From contig JAKVBZ010000092.1 in NCBI GenBank assembly GCA_022448645.1, positions 1 through 18,811 on the forward strand: a DNA stretch of 18,811 bases, written 5' to 3'. Within the stretch, counting starts at the first letter, position 1, and every line of letters starts with the position of its first letter. Below the pieces are notes generated by a model, which was given only the letters and a program-made list of their open reading frames with translations, did no database searches and was not told where the DNA came from. Positions 1 through 8,852 of this stretch are shown in pieces. The position numbers were made by a program, and so were the translations under genes. This DNA comes from Pirellulaceae bacterium. Lineage in GTDB: Bacteria > Planctomycetota > Planctomycetia > Pirellulales > Pirellulaceae.

Positions 1-1102
1 TGATGGTACCTGCTCGGTTGACCCTTACCTGGTGTGTTGTGTCGAACGGAAGCCCTTCGACCGCATCTTGCAAGTCGCCCGCATCACGCACCAGGTTTCC
101 TGCAAAGGAAATGATCACATCCGATTTCTCGATTCCCGCAACGGCCGCAGGTGTTCCCGCATAGACTCGCTGAACTAAAGCACCTCGTGTGATGGTTGTG
201 TCCAGATCGTGTTCGCGCACGTATTCTGAATCAATCGTATTGATTGAGATTCCCAAGTAGGCTCGGCGAACCTGACCTGTATCGAGCAACTGACGTGTTA
301 CCCATTGTGCTCGATTGACGGGGATGGCAAAACCGATGCCAGCGTAAGCACCACTCGTGCTGGCGATTGCCGTGTTGATTCCAACCACTTCTCCCTTGAG
401 GTTCACCAGGGGGCCGCCGGAGTTACCAGGATTGATGGCTGCATCGGTTTGAATCAATTTGCCCCGTTTGATTTTCCGGACTCCACGTCCCTTGCCGCTG
501 ATGATTCCCGCACTTACCGTGGTGTCCAACTCAAATGGGCTACCAATGGCCAGCACCCAATCTCCGATTCCCAGCTGATCTGAATCTCCTAGGATTGCAG
601 CGTTGAAACTCTTATCCGCTCGGACTCGAAATACAGCCAAGTCACTTTTCTCGTCTGCGCGGATATCGTAGGCCTCGAATTCGGATCCGTCAGCGAACCT
701 GACCCAAACTTCATCGGCATGTTCGACAACGTGGTTGTTCGTGAGGATGACGCCATCGTCACGGATCACAATTCCTGATCCGACGCCTCGCGACGACAGG
801 CCGTCCGGAAGAAGTCGTAATCCTGGGGGAAGTTCAAAATCAGGTGGTAATTCAAACGGAAAATCTTCCCTAGTCAACTCCCGGCCTTCTTCGACTGCGG
901 TCTTGGTAATGATTGTCACAACCGACGGCATTGCTTTTTCTGCAGCTGTTCGAAACGCGTGCGACAGGCGTCGGGCGATTTGTGATGAATCCAGAGAATC
1001 ATCGGCTGCGGAGTGACCGGAGTTTAGCCATACGATTCCCAGAGCTAGGGCTAACGACCAACGAATGAAGCGATGTTTTCTGTAAAGCAGGCAGCTATCC
1101 AT
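1..1102 (-). CDS. HtrA/DegP-family serine protease, 3' end outside the window
   Basis: Trypsin-like periplasmic protease with a PDZ domain, of the type that degrades or refolds damaged envelope proteins. About 367 residues are visible. An N-terminal signal sequence (basic RKHRFIR, then a hydrophobic stretch ending near HSAA, residue 43) indicates export. The triad is readable: His124 in TNNHVVE, Asp154 in KSDLAVF, Ser228 in NPGNSGGPLV. A PDZ domain begins around residue 270 (RRAYLGISI) and is still open at the left edge, so the C-terminus and any second PDZ domain cannot be judged. The ATG at 1102 was chosen because the signal peptide follows directly. It is divergent from rnc across a 590-bp spacer. 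The family is certain; DegP, DegQ or DegS subtype cannot be assigned. Confidence 0.95.
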   Translation of the reverse strand, partial: MDSCLLYRKHRFIRWSLALALGIVWLNSGHSAADDSLDSSQIARRLSHAFRTAAEKAMPSVVTIITKTAVEEGRELTREDFPFELPPDFELPPGLRLLPDGLSSRGVGSGIVIRDDGVILTNNHVVEHADEVWVRFADGSEFEAYDIRADEKSDLAVFRVRADKSFNAAILGDSDQLGIGDWVLAIGSPFELDTTVSAGIISGKGRGVRKIKRGKLIQTDAAINPGNSGGPLVNLKGEVVGINTAIASTSGAYAGIGFAIPVNRAQWVTRQLLDTGQVRRAYLGISINTIDSEYVREHDLDTTITRGALVQRVYAGTPAAVAGIEKSDVIISFAGNLVRDAGDLQDAVEGLPFDTTHQVRVNRAGTI

Positions 1103-1422
1103 CAGATGTCCTTTTTGCAGTTTTACCGAAGTTTCGACACCACAAAATCGGCGAAGTTACAGGGCGGTGTTAAAACGGATCTCTAGGGGCGGCATGGCAA
1201 ACTTCCACACGATCGTGCCTGTTTCTATTCAGACGCCACCGTCACGACATTGCCGGAAGGATTATAGGGTGAAATCGGGTGGTATCAAATGGTTGCCGGT
1301 CTGTTGCCATAGCTTTATTGTAGATGCCGGATCAATTGTGAGGCGTAGCATTTACAACTTGGTTTCGACTCGTCTAATGTGCATGAAGCATCCGTTGGGA
1401 GGTGCTATTCAAGTGTTGTGGA

Positions 1423-1451
1423 TTGACATAACGCTTTTTATTCGTTAGACT
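1423..1451 (+). promoter_or_regulatory. Candidate sigma-70 promoter for the rnc operon
   Basis: A perfect -35 TTGACA (1423-1428), a 17-base spacer, and TAGACT (1446-1451), which matches four of six -10 consensus positions. Transcription would start near 1458 and leave a leader of about 235 nt before rnc. Single motifs of this quality also occur by chance, so this is only a candidate. Confidence 0.35.
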
Positions 1452-1581
1452 TAAGTGATTGCCGGCGGTTGTTCTTGAGTATGGATGTTGGTCAGGTAGA
1501 AGTTTCCTGGTGTAACAGAACTGTTTTCGGCAACGAATGAAGTTTTTCTTCCACACCTTTCATAGACACGACTAACACAAC

Positions 1582-1661
1582 GGGGACAGGCCATCTCAGT
1601 GCTGGCTTGTTTCGGTGCAATTACAATACTCCAACGGTTTGTTACCGTGGAGCCGGTCCCC
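1582..1661 (+). promoter_or_regulatory. Paired leader structure just upstream of rnc
   Basis: GGGGAC (1582-1587) pairs with GTCCCC (1656-1661). After one A/G mismatch, GGC (1589-1591) pairs with GCC (1652-1654). An inner hairpin has ACGGT (1634-1638) and ACCGT (1644-1648) around a TTGTT loop, extended by CC/GG past one bulged A. The structure ends about 30 nt before the rnc start. In enterobacteria RNase III represses itself by cutting a stem in its own leader; that this element works the same way is inference. Confidence 0.4.
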
Positions 1662-1692
1662 GCTTTGTTAGCCGTGGTTTGGATCTGATTCC

Positions 1693-2451
1693 GTGCCACG
1701 TAAACAACCTGTTGAGGATCACAGCGCGAAGCTCGAGCGTTGCGAGAAATGCATTGAATATGTCTTTCGCGACAAAGACTATCTGCTCGCTGCGTTGACG
1801 CATGCTTCTGGTGCGTCACACCGTGTTACGTCCAATGAACGACTTGAGTTCTTGGGCGATGCGATTCTGGGCGCGGTGGTTTGCGAAATGCTCTACCACC
1901 GTTTTCCTAGCTATTTGGAAGGAGATCTCACACGGATCAAATCCATTGTGGTTAGCCGGGAAACGTGTGCTCGAATTAGTGATGAGTTGGAATTGGAGGC
2001 ATGTTTGATCTTGGGGAAAGGGATGGCGGCTCAAAGTCGAGTCCCTTCGTCTTTGCTGGCTGACGTTTTCGAATCACTTGTGGCTGCCATTTATCTAGAC
2101 GGTGGTTCCCGAGAGGCTGTAATATTCATCGAACGCCATATGCAGCCGGAAATCGAGTCGGCGGCTAGTGGCGAGTCGGGGGTAAATTATAAGTCCCAAC
2201 TACAACAATTTTCTCAAAAAGAGTTTGGCCATACGCCCACGTACCAGTTGATGGACGAATCTGGTCCGGACCATAGCAAGTGTTTCAAAATGGCTGCCCT
2301 GGTGAACGGCTCGACGCATTCGGCTGCTTGGGGCCGCAACAAGAAAGAAGCCGAACAGCGGGCGGCGTGCAATGCCCTGGCTCAACTTAGTGGCAAACCA
2401 CCTGAATTCTCTGATGAGCTTGACACTTCGCTTAGTCAAAGTCACAACTAA
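1693..2451 (+). CDS. rnc: Ribonuclease III
   Basis: Double-stranded-RNA endonuclease that processes rRNA precursors and structured mRNAs. The 252 residues hold an N-terminal catalytic domain (about 15-150) and a C-terminal dsRNA-binding domain (about 165-232, ending in the basic NKKEAEQRAACNAL helix). The signature ERLEFLGDA carries Glu52 and Asp56; Asp124 and Glu127 in ADVFESLVAA complete the metal-binding set equivalent to E. coli Glu41, Asp45, Asp114 and Glu117, so the enzyme should be active. GTG at 1693 is the only sensible start because an in-frame TAG lies at 1669. First gene of a likely operon; the next gene follows after 49 nt. Length is slightly above the usual 225-230, from extensions at both ends. 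Confidence 0.96.
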   Translation: MPRKQPVEDHSAKLERCEKCIEYVFRDKDYLLAALTHASGASHRVTSNERLEFLGDAILGAVVCEMLYHRFPSYLEGDLTRIKSIVVSRETCARISDELELEACLILGKGMAAQSRVPSSLLADVFESLVAAIYLDGGSREAVIFIERHMQPEIESAASGESGVNYKSQLQQFSQKEFGHTPTYQLMDESGPDHSKCFKMAALVNGSTHSAAWGRNKKEAEQRAACNALAQLSGKPPEFSDELDTSLSQSHN

Positions 2452-2500
2452 GAGTCAGTGATCAAGTATTTAAGAGCAAGTATCTGATGGGTTGATATTC

Positions 2501-3541
2501 ATGTCCGTTCGTTGTGTCGCATTATTCTCCGGTGGCTTGGACAGCATGCTTTCTGTTCGGCTCATGCAAGAACAAGGAGTTGACGTCGAAGCGTTGAACT
2601 TCAAAACGACATTCACTTGTTGCCAAGATGCGTCCGGTCGGGCTGCACGTGAATTGGGAGTTCGGCTGACGGTGCTCAATACCAATGATGACTATCTTGA
2701 CGTCATCAAACGGCCTCAATTTGGGTATGGTCGTGGGGCCAACCCGTGTGTGGATTGTCGTATCTACATGTTCCAATACGCTTGGGAGTATGCCAACCAA
2801 ACAGGGGCTTCGTTTGTTGTAAGTGGTGAAGTCGTCGGACAGCGCCCCATGAGCCAGAAACGCCGCGATTTGGATACGATCTCTCATCACTCGGGGTTGG
2901 CAGACCGGTTGTTGCGGCCTTTGTCCGCAAAGGTACTACCCCCAACACTCCCAGAGCTTCAAGGCATGGTCGACCGCTCCAAGCTGTATGGGTTTGTCGG
3001 CCGAAGTCGAAAAGGCTTAATCAAGCTGGCTCGTCAATTTGGATTCAAGGATATTCCCTCACCTTCCACGGGCTGCGCGCTGACCGAGCCTCGATTTTCA
3101 AAGAAGGTCCACGATCTGATTCAATTAGATCCAACTAGTGCACGCTGGGATTTTGAACTGCTCAAACTAGGACGTCATTTTCGTTTAGATCGTCAGGTTA
3201 AAGTCATCATTGGTCGCAATGCATTCGACAATGATCAGCTGATGTACATGCATGAACGCGAGGATGCGCAGCAAAGCGTGCGCATGCATCCGCATAATTT
3301 TGCCGGGCCGGATGGTTTGCTCATTGGGCCGGTGAGCGAAGCGGCGCTGGAGTTCTGCGGTGGTCTTGTCCTAAGGCACGCTAAGCTGGATGGTGGTGGA
3401 GAAGGTTTGTTGGAAATCTACCGCCACGGCGATTCCAAACCAGAAATTCGCAAATTTGTACGGACGGATTTGGCCGATCAAGCGGTGACACTTGCCACCA
3501 TTCCTCCGAAGCGGCATCCGGTGTCTGCCCATGGAAACTGA
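2501..3541 (+). CDS. PP-loop ATP pyrophosphatase, probable tRNA sulfur-transfer enzyme (MnmA/ThiI-like)
   Basis: 346-residue adenylating enzyme of the N-type ATP pyrophosphatase superfamily. The PP-loop SGGLDS (residues 10-15) would activate an RNA base with ATP. Cysteines Cys83 and Cys86 in NPCVDC, plus Cys192 in STGCALT, have the two-plus-one spacing seen in tRNA thiolases that hold a sulfur-carrying cysteine pair or a [4Fe-4S] cluster. The C-terminal third (from about 200) is unlike MnmA and may be an RNA-binding extension. It is often annotated as a tRNA 2-thiouridine methyltransferase-like protein; the exact base modified cannot be told. ATG at 2501 is preferred over an in-frame TTG three codons upstream. 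It overlaps thiL by 11 nt, so translation is probably coupled. Confidence 0.8.
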   Translation: MSVRCVALFSGGLDSMLSVRLMQEQGVDVEALNFKTTFTCCQDASGRAARELGVRLTVLNTNDDYLDVIKRPQFGYGRGANPCVDCRIYMFQYAWEYANQTGASFVVSGEVVGQRPMSQKRRDLDTISHHSGLADRLLRPLSAKVLPPTLPELQGMVDRSKLYGFVGRSRKGLIKLARQFGFKDIPSPSTGCALTEPRFSKKVHDLIQLDPTSARWDFELLKLGRHFRLDRQVKVIIGRNAFDNDQLMYMHEREDAQQSVRMHPHNFAGPDGLLIGPVSEAALEFCGGLVLRHAKLDGGGEGLLEIYRHGDSKPEIRKFVRTDLADQAVTLATIPPKRHPVSAHGN

Positions 3542-4448
3542 ATTTGTTCGCTGGTTGCGGGATCGGGTTCCCACCCACTCGAGCCTCCTCCTGGGACCAG
3601 GCGATGACGCAGCGATCTTGCAATGGCAGCACGATGCGAATTGTGTCGTTACGACCGATTTGCTCACCGATCAAGTTGACTTTGACCTCCAGGTTACGCC
3701 GTTGGAAAAGGTGGGACGCAAGGCGTTGGCAGTGAATCTAAGCGATCTGGCTGCCATGGCCGCCAAACCGGTTGCGATAGTTATCAGCCTGGCCCTGCCT
3801 AGGCATCAGGCCTTGAAAACTGCGCAGCAAATTTACGAAGGTCTGTTGCCACTGGCGAGTGAGTGGGCGGTGGCGGTTGCCGGAGGCGATACTAACTGTT
3901 GGAACGGGCCGCTTGCCATTTCGGTGACGGCTATTGGGCAAGTGACTGCCGCCGGTGTGCTGCGTCGAGATGGAGCTGTGGCGGGTGACCAGATTCTCGT
4001 GACCGGTGAATTTGGAGGAAGCATTCTAGGCAAACATTTGGATTTTAACCCTCGCGTGTCAGAAGCTCTTTACATCCGAAAACAGTTTGAGGTTCATGCG
4101 GGAATGGATGTGAGTGATGGGCTGAGTCTTGATTTGTTTCGTATGATGACGGAAAGCGGGTGCGGTGCAGAATTGGACCTGGCAGCTATCCCGATTGCCG
4201 ATGCGGCTCATGAACTGGCGAAGTCCACGGATTTCGTGAAGACCCCCTTGCAGCATGCACTCGCTGACGGTGAAGATTTCGAACTGGTCATTGCCTTGCC
4301 GCCGGCTGAAGCCGAGCGACTACTGGCCCAACCTCCTGATTCCGTACCCGTGACTCGCATTGGCCATTGCACCGAGCAACCAGGTTTGTATGGTGTGGAC
4401 GACTCGGGACAGCGTGCCAAACTTTCACCCGCCGGATATACGCATTAA
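3531..4448 (+). CDS. thiL: Thiamine-monophosphate kinase
   Basis: ATP-dependent phosphorylation of thiamine monophosphate to thiamine diphosphate, the last step of vitamin B1 cofactor synthesis, in the cytoplasm. The 305 residues match the usual ThiL length. Family motifs in order: GPGDDAAI (22-29, Mg/ATP-binding aspartates), NLSDLAAM (69-76), GGDTN (118-122), GMDVSDGL (191-198) and GEDFEL (247-252). The ATG at 3531 lies inside the end of the preceding gene and starts at METEF, the normal N-terminus of the family; an upstream in-frame start would add 13 unmatched residues. The tsaE start follows 5 nt after the stop. No other thiamine gene is nearby, so regulation is probably by the operon rather than a thiamine riboswitch. 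Confidence 0.94.
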   Translation: METEFVRWLRDRVPTHSSLLLGPGDDAAILQWQHDANCVVTTDLLTDQVDFDLQVTPLEKVGRKALAVNLSDLAAMAAKPVAIVISLALPRHQALKTAQQIYEGLLPLASEWAVAVAGGDTNCWNGPLAISVTAIGQVTAAGVLRRDGAVAGDQILVTGEFGGSILGKHLDFNPRVSEALYIRKQFEVHAGMDVSDGLSLDLFRMMTESGCGAELDLAAIPIADAAHELAKSTDFVKTPLQHALADGEDFELVIALPPAEAERLLAQPPDSVPVTRIGHCTEQPGLYGVDDSGQRAKLSPAGYTH

Positions 4449-4453
4449 ACGAC

Positions 4454-4948
4454 ATGTCAAGTTATTTGTTCGAATCTCGATCGGAGCAGGATACGGATCG
4501 CTTAGGAGCGACGTTAGAAGCTGTCTTACCACAGCGTGCCGTGATTGGTTTGCAGGGAACCCTGGGAGCTGGAAAGACACGGCTCGTTCAAGCGATTGCC
4601 GGCGCGGCTGGTATCGATCGTAAAGACGTCACCAGTCCTACGTTCGTGTTATGCCAGGAGTACCATGGGCGGCGCACACTTTATCACTTGGACGCTTATC
4701 GCATTGCTGACGAAGATGAGTTCCTGGAATTGGGAGTTGATGAGATGTTCCAATCCGACGGGTTGGTCTTTGTGGAATGGTCGGACCGAGTAGCGAGCTG
4801 CCTTCCACCGGCACATATCGAGATTCTGATCACGACCTCTGAAGAAGGATTAAGGCAATTTAATATTGTGGATAAACAGACGGAAGATTCGTCATTCATT
4901 TCAGCACTGGAAACGATGCTGGGAACCGACGCAGCTGGGACTGGGTGA
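4454..4948 (+). CDS. tsaE: tRNA N6-threonylcarbamoyladenosine biosynthesis ATPase TsaE
   Basis: Small P-loop ATPase that drives turnover of the TsaB-TsaD complex making t6A37 on tRNAs that read ANN codons. The 164 residues show Walker A GTLGAGKT (35-42), then SPTFVLCQEY (61-70), YHLDAYRI (77-84, Asp80) and the Walker-B-like VEWSDR (107-112), all in the normal order. The ATG at 4454 sits just after the thiL stop at 4448. A longer in-frame start inside thiL adds residues with no family match. It is the last gene of the rnc-thiL operon, which groups three RNA-processing or tRNA-modification functions with thiamine activation. tsaB and tsaD are not in the window. Confidence 0.93.
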   Translation: MSSYLFESRSEQDTDRLGATLEAVLPQRAVIGLQGTLGAGKTRLVQAIAGAAGIDRKDVTSPTFVLCQEYHGRRTLYHLDAYRIADEDEFLELGVDEMFQSDGLVFVEWSDRVASCLPPAHIEILITTSEEGLRQFNIVDKQTEDSSFISALETMLGTDAAGTG

Positions 4949-5196
4949 CATGTTTGCCACACGGGGCATGGTTTAATAGATTCTCTTGCGAGTCATGGGC
5001 CTGCCTCCTCCTGCCCTATTCGATGACACGGTGTATGCTTTTTCGGCTTTGGATTACGATTGCGATTACGAAGGTTTTCCTTATTTTTCGTTAGCTCAGG
5101 ACAGTTTGTCTCCGGGGCTAAACTTTCTGGGGGCACTCCGAGTCTTATTTATCTCACCGTGCACCTTGACGTGACTCATTAGCAACATTTCTGTAC

Positions 5197-6759
5197 ATGC
5201 CGGACGAATTCGACGCCATCGTTCTTGGTGCTGGCCATAACGGCCTGATTGTTGGAGCCTATCTTGCGCGGGCAGGACTGAGTGTGCTGTGTCTCGAGCG
5301 GCGGGAACGGCCGGGCGGTGGTTTGGCGACGATCGAGTCTCCCACTGGATCCGGTTTTTTTCACAATACCCATTCCTTCTTTCATCGCGGGGTCACCCAG
5401 TTGCCTTGGTTTAATGACCTGGAACTGGCTCGCCATGAAGTTCAATACGTCACCCCCCATGCCAACGTGGCGTTGGTGACTTCCGAGGGGCGTGCGCTAA
5501 TTTGGCACACGGAAATCGACAAGACGTTGGCGTCCGTTGCCCAATTCAGTGAGCGGGATGCCGAAACTTTGGGCCTGTGGACAGGTCGTTTTCGAACGAT
5601 CGTGGACAATGTTTTGCGTCCAGAAGCCGAATCCCCTCCCTGGCCACCAGACGTGCGACGGCATCGTTGGAAAGAATCATCGGACGGTCGTCAGCTGCTC
5701 GAATTGGAAGCCCTCTCTCCTTGGGACTTTGTGACCCGGGAATTTGAACACCCCACGGTTCAAGCTGGATTATTGTTTTTCAATGGACTGCGCGAAATCA
5801 ACTTAATGCAGCCTGGAATGGCGCACCACATACCGGCTTTGTTTGCCAGTCAACGCATGGCTCAGATGTGCATCGGTGGAAGCGGGAAATTGGCGGAGGG
5901 ATTGGTCACTGCGTTTGAATCGTTTGGCGGAGCGGTGATCACTGGAGTCGAACTCGATCGTTTGTTTGTCCATCACGATCGAGTCACTGGTGTGAAGACC
6001 AAATGTGGGCAGCATTTTCGAGCCAAACACCTCGTTGTTTCCTCACTGAATCCCCAGCAGACGTTTCTTGAGTTGCTTGGCAACCAACATGTTTCCTCCC
6101 GTTGGCGATCACGAGCTAGAAACTTCCACTACAATTTGATCGCACCTCTTTTTGGTCTGTATGCAAATTTGTCATCTCCACCTCTTTATGGAGTTGGAGA
6201 TGCTGCGGCGAGTGTCGACGACGCACTGATGGTGATTGTCGGTTTGGATCGGGCGAACCAGTTTTCGGATATTGTCCAACATCATCAGGCCGGCACGATT
6301 CCGTCGACAGTCATGTGGGGCAGTTGCCCTTCACGCTTTGATGCCACTCAGGCACCTCCTCATCGGCATACGGCGTTCATGTGGGAGAAACTTCCATATC
6401 GGTTAAACGGCGACCCCCGACAGTGGGACCAGCAGAAACAACAACACGGTGAAAAGATGATCAGCGTATGGCAAGAATATTCACACGAGATTCGGAAGCA
6501 TCTTCTTGATTGGTTCGTAGCGAGCCCGCTGGACACAGAACGCTCCCTTCCGAACATGCGTCAAGGAGATCTGCTTGTCGGGAGTTTCACGCATGGTCAG
6601 TTAGGGTATCACCGCCCGTTTCCCGGAGCCGGCCACTATCGAAGCCATCTGCAAGGGCTATACTTGTGCGGTTCTTGTTGTCATCCCGGTGGGAACGTCA
6701 CAGGACTTCCGGCGTACAACAGTGCTCAAGTCATTTTGAGCGATTTAGGGCTGACCTAG
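5197..6759 (+). CDS. Phytoene-dehydrogenase-like FAD oxidoreductase
   Basis: 520-residue flavoprotein of the carotenoid desaturase / PYROXD2-like amine oxidase superfamily. The N-terminal dinucleotide fold is clear: GAGHNG (11-16) followed by the acidic end of strand two, LERRERPGGG. A second FAD segment is at GGSGKLAEGL, and the C-terminal FAD signature is LYLCGSCCHPGGNVTG. It probably oxidises a lipophilic isoprenoid-like or related substrate, but no carotenoid genes lie nearby to support a pathway and the substrate is unknown. The ATG at 5197 places the Rossmann motif at the usual distance. It stands alone, 248 nt after tsaE, and converges with the ankyrin/PQQ gene across 67 nt. Confidence 0.88.
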   Translation: MPDEFDAIVLGAGHNGLIVGAYLARAGLSVLCLERRERPGGGLATIESPTGSGFFHNTHSFFHRGVTQLPWFNDLELARHEVQYVTPHANVALVTSEGRALIWHTEIDKTLASVAQFSERDAETLGLWTGRFRTIVDNVLRPEAESPPWPPDVRRHRWKESSDGRQLLELEALSPWDFVTREFEHPTVQAGLLFFNGLREINLMQPGMAHHIPALFASQRMAQMCIGGSGKLAEGLVTAFESFGGAVITGVELDRLFVHHDRVTGVKTKCGQHFRAKHLVVSSLNPQQTFLELLGNQHVSSRWRSRARNFHYNLIAPLFGLYANLSSPPLYGVGDAAASVDDALMVIVGLDRANQFSDIVQHHQAGTIPSTVMWGSCPSRFDATQAPPHRHTAFMWEKLPYRLNGDPRQWDQQKQQHGEKMISVWQEYSHEIRKHLLDWFVASPLDTERSLPNMRQGDLLVGSFTHGQLGYHRPFPGAGHYRSHLQGLYLCGSCCHPGGNVTGLPAYNSAQVILSDLGLT

Positions 6760-6826
6760 CACATTTTTCAGGTAGGCGGGAATTGGTTGCAGGCTTGCTC
6801 TGCCCTGAATCCTGAACCGAGCACTC

Positions 6827-8782
6827 TCAAATCTCGCCCTTGTCTGCCAGAGCGAATATGTGACGTTGGGCGCGGATGAAGATGACACCGTCGACGATGG
6901 CGGGTGTGGTCAGGATGTTTTCGCCGAGCTGATTGTGGTGCAATGGTTCGAATTGTTCGGTGGCGGGCAGTACGTACACCTGGCCGTCCTCGGCTGGCAG
7001 AAAGATATGTCCGTCGGCAGCTACGGGCGAACCTACAAAACTACGGACACCCTGAATTTGTAATCTTTCTTTGTAGATCCGCTTTCCGGATTGTGCATCG
7101 TAACAGCTGATGATTCCCAAGTTGGAGCAAACATATAGTCGTCCTCGATAGGCTAGCGGAGTTGGCAGGTACGAGCCGCCTTTTCTAATGCTCCAACGTA
7201 GATGTTCGTTTGTTGTTTGTCCTTCTGCAGGAGTGATATCACCACGGGCACGAAGAGCAATCGCATAGATTGGTTTAATTGGCCGATATCCAGAAACGGC
7301 AAAAATCGTTTCGTAAGCGACGAACGGAGTTGGCACAACGATTTCCGATCCACCACTCAATGTCCACCACAGTTCACCGGTCAGTCCGTCGTAGCCTCGA
7401 ATACCCCGCGTCGCGTTGGTGATGATCATGGGGCCCACCGGTGTTTCGTGCACGGTGGGTGTTGACCAAGACGGTACCTCGTCACGATCCACCTTCCACA
7501 GTTCACTGCCATCCGCTAGTGACAGCGCGGCCAGATACGAGTGTTCGTGTGCGTCGCATTGAATGATTACACGATCGTTCCAAATGATAGGCGAACTACC
7601 AAAGCCCCATTCGTATTCGTCGTCATAGAACCAGCCACTGTTTAAGGTCCCGAGATCGTGTTGCCATACCAACTCGCCGGATGTCGTAAAGCAAAACAGA
7701 CCTTCGGCGCCGAAGCTAACGACCACATACTGTCCGTTGGTAGCTACTGTCGCATTGGCATGGGTGGACTTCAGGTGACGTTTATACCGAGGCTTTCGCT
7801 CCAAGCATGTTCGCTCCCATTCGATGGCACCGCTCTGACGATTTAGACAGTACAGGACAAAGCGATGTACGGATTCATCGTCCACCGACGCGACGTCTCC
7901 ATAGTGCCCAATCTTTAGATCATCATTTCCAGCACTGCTTACCGCGGTCGTCACATAGACCTGATCTTCCCAAATGGAGGGACACGAATGCCCCAGTCCG
8001 GGGATGGGGGTCTGCCAGAGGACGTTTTTGGATTCGGTGGCGTCCCACTGCAAAGGGACCGGGCGGCCTTCCGAAATTCCCCGACCGCCGACTCCACGAA
8101 ACTGTGGCCAGTTTGAAGAACAGGCCTCTTGATCTTCTTTTTCAATTTGTTCGGGACTCAACTCGGGAAAGTTGAATGTAGTTTGGTTGTTCTCCGGCCT
8201 TTTTTCATGTTCTGGTGCGGAGGCAGCCGAGGTGGAGTCCGGAGACTCCTTCGATTCGGAAGACTTTGGCTTCTGGTCGTCCACTTCTGCAGTAGCGCCA
8301 TGAGATTCCAGGAACTCCACTAATTCCTGGTGGCCTCCTGACTTGGCCCAAATATAAGGTGTGAATCCGTAGAACGTATCCGCATTGTTGACGTCAGCTC
8401 CCGCTTCTACCAATAGTTTGGCCACCTCGAACCGACCCCGTTCGGCAGCAAATGACAAAGCGGTTGCGCCGTACGAAGTTCGGGTGTCAATGTTGGTTCC
8501 GCTGGCAATCATTTTTGCGATCAGATCAGCGTCCCCAGCTTTAGCAGCCCGCCAAATGTCCTTCGGTTGGTAAGTTTTGATGTTTGCTGCTGGTTCGCTG
8601 GCCTGCACCATAGAGGAAGTGCTGAAACTGCTGCCCAGAGAAAAATTTAAACATATAACAAGTGAGAACTTAAAAAAAAACGAACCCCATCTTCCGTTCT
8701 GTCGTAGTAGTAGAAAGAGAGCAATAGCACGGTGATGATTACTGCCGTAGCTTGTTTTTTTTGTCAAATTCGATACAATCAC
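6827..8782 (-). CDS. Exported ankyrin-repeat plus PQQ-type beta-propeller fusion protein
   Basis: 651 residues. A hydrophobic stretch at about 35-55 (FFFKFSLVICLNFSLGSSFS) is a signal or membrane anchor after an unusually long 34-residue basic N-terminus. Ankyrin repeats follow at about 72-165 (YGATALSFAAERGRFEVAKL, then the GFTPYIWAKSGGHQELVEFL repeat). Next come an S/E/P-rich linker (about 168-215) and a PQQ-like propeller (223-651) that opens with NWPQFRG and has repeated 'W..D......W' blades. Propellers of this type in planctomycetes are numerous and mostly have no known ligand. The GTG at 8782 is supported by AGGA nine bases upstream; a later start near 8680 cannot be excluded. Probably a periplasmic or surface binding scaffold; function unknown. 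Confidence 0.88.
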   Translation of the reverse strand: MIVSNLTKKTSYGSNHHRAIALFLLLRQNGRWGSFFFKFSLVICLNFSLGSSFSTSSMVQASEPAANIKTYQPKDIWRAAKAGDADLIAKMIASGTNIDTRTSYGATALSFAAERGRFEVAKLLVEAGADVNNADTFYGFTPYIWAKSGGHQELVEFLESHGATAEVDDQKPKSSESKESPDSTSAASAPEHEKRPENNQTTFNFPELSPEQIEKEDQEACSSNWPQFRGVGGRGISEGRPVPLQWDATESKNVLWQTPIPGLGHSCPSIWEDQVYVTTAVSSAGNDDLKIGHYGDVASVDDESVHRFVLYCLNRQSGAIEWERTCLERKPRYKRHLKSTHANATVATNGQYVVVSFGAEGLFCFTTSGELVWQHDLGTLNSGWFYDDEYEWGFGSSPIIWNDRVIIQCDAHEHSYLAALSLADGSELWKVDRDEVPSWSTPTVHETPVGPMIITNATRGIRGYDGLTGELWWTLSGGSEIVVPTPFVAYETIFAVSGYRPIKPIYAIALRARGDITPAEGQTTNEHLRWSIRKGGSYLPTPLAYRGRLYVCSNLGIISCYDAQSGKRIYKERLQIQGVRSFVGSPVAADGHIFLPAEDGQVYVLPATEQFEPLHHNQLGENILTTPAIVDGVIFIRAQRHIFALADKGEI

Positions 8783-8852
8783 GTTAGATTCCTGCGAGTG
8801 GAAATAAAATTTGGAGCACGCTAATGTCCGCCATCATAATCTGCACCTCAGC

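Larger units (their letters stand above)
1103..1692. other. Intergenic region between htrA-like gene and rnc
   Basis: 590 bases between divergent genes. Short open frames on both strands lack recognisable domains and convincing ribosome sites, so no gene is called. The right half holds a candidate promoter and a paired leader structure, listed separately. No tRNA or other RNA gene was recognised. Confidence 0.6.

Noticed and set aside
735..1016. Plus-strand frames over 305-1016
   Set aside because: Shadows of the HtrA-like gene, whose minus-strand frame shows a full catalytic triad.
1167..1448. 93-codon open frame in the htrA-rnc spacer
   Set aside because: No domain or ribosome site, atypical composition, and it overlaps the candidate promoter of the rnc operon.
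4986..5174. 62-codon open frame between tsaE and the FAD oxidoreductase gene
   Set aside because: No ribosome site, no recognisable domain, odd composition, and a start of TTG or a weak ATG at 4995. A direct repeat GATTACGA (5052-5059, 5064-5071) lies in it but gives no clear function.
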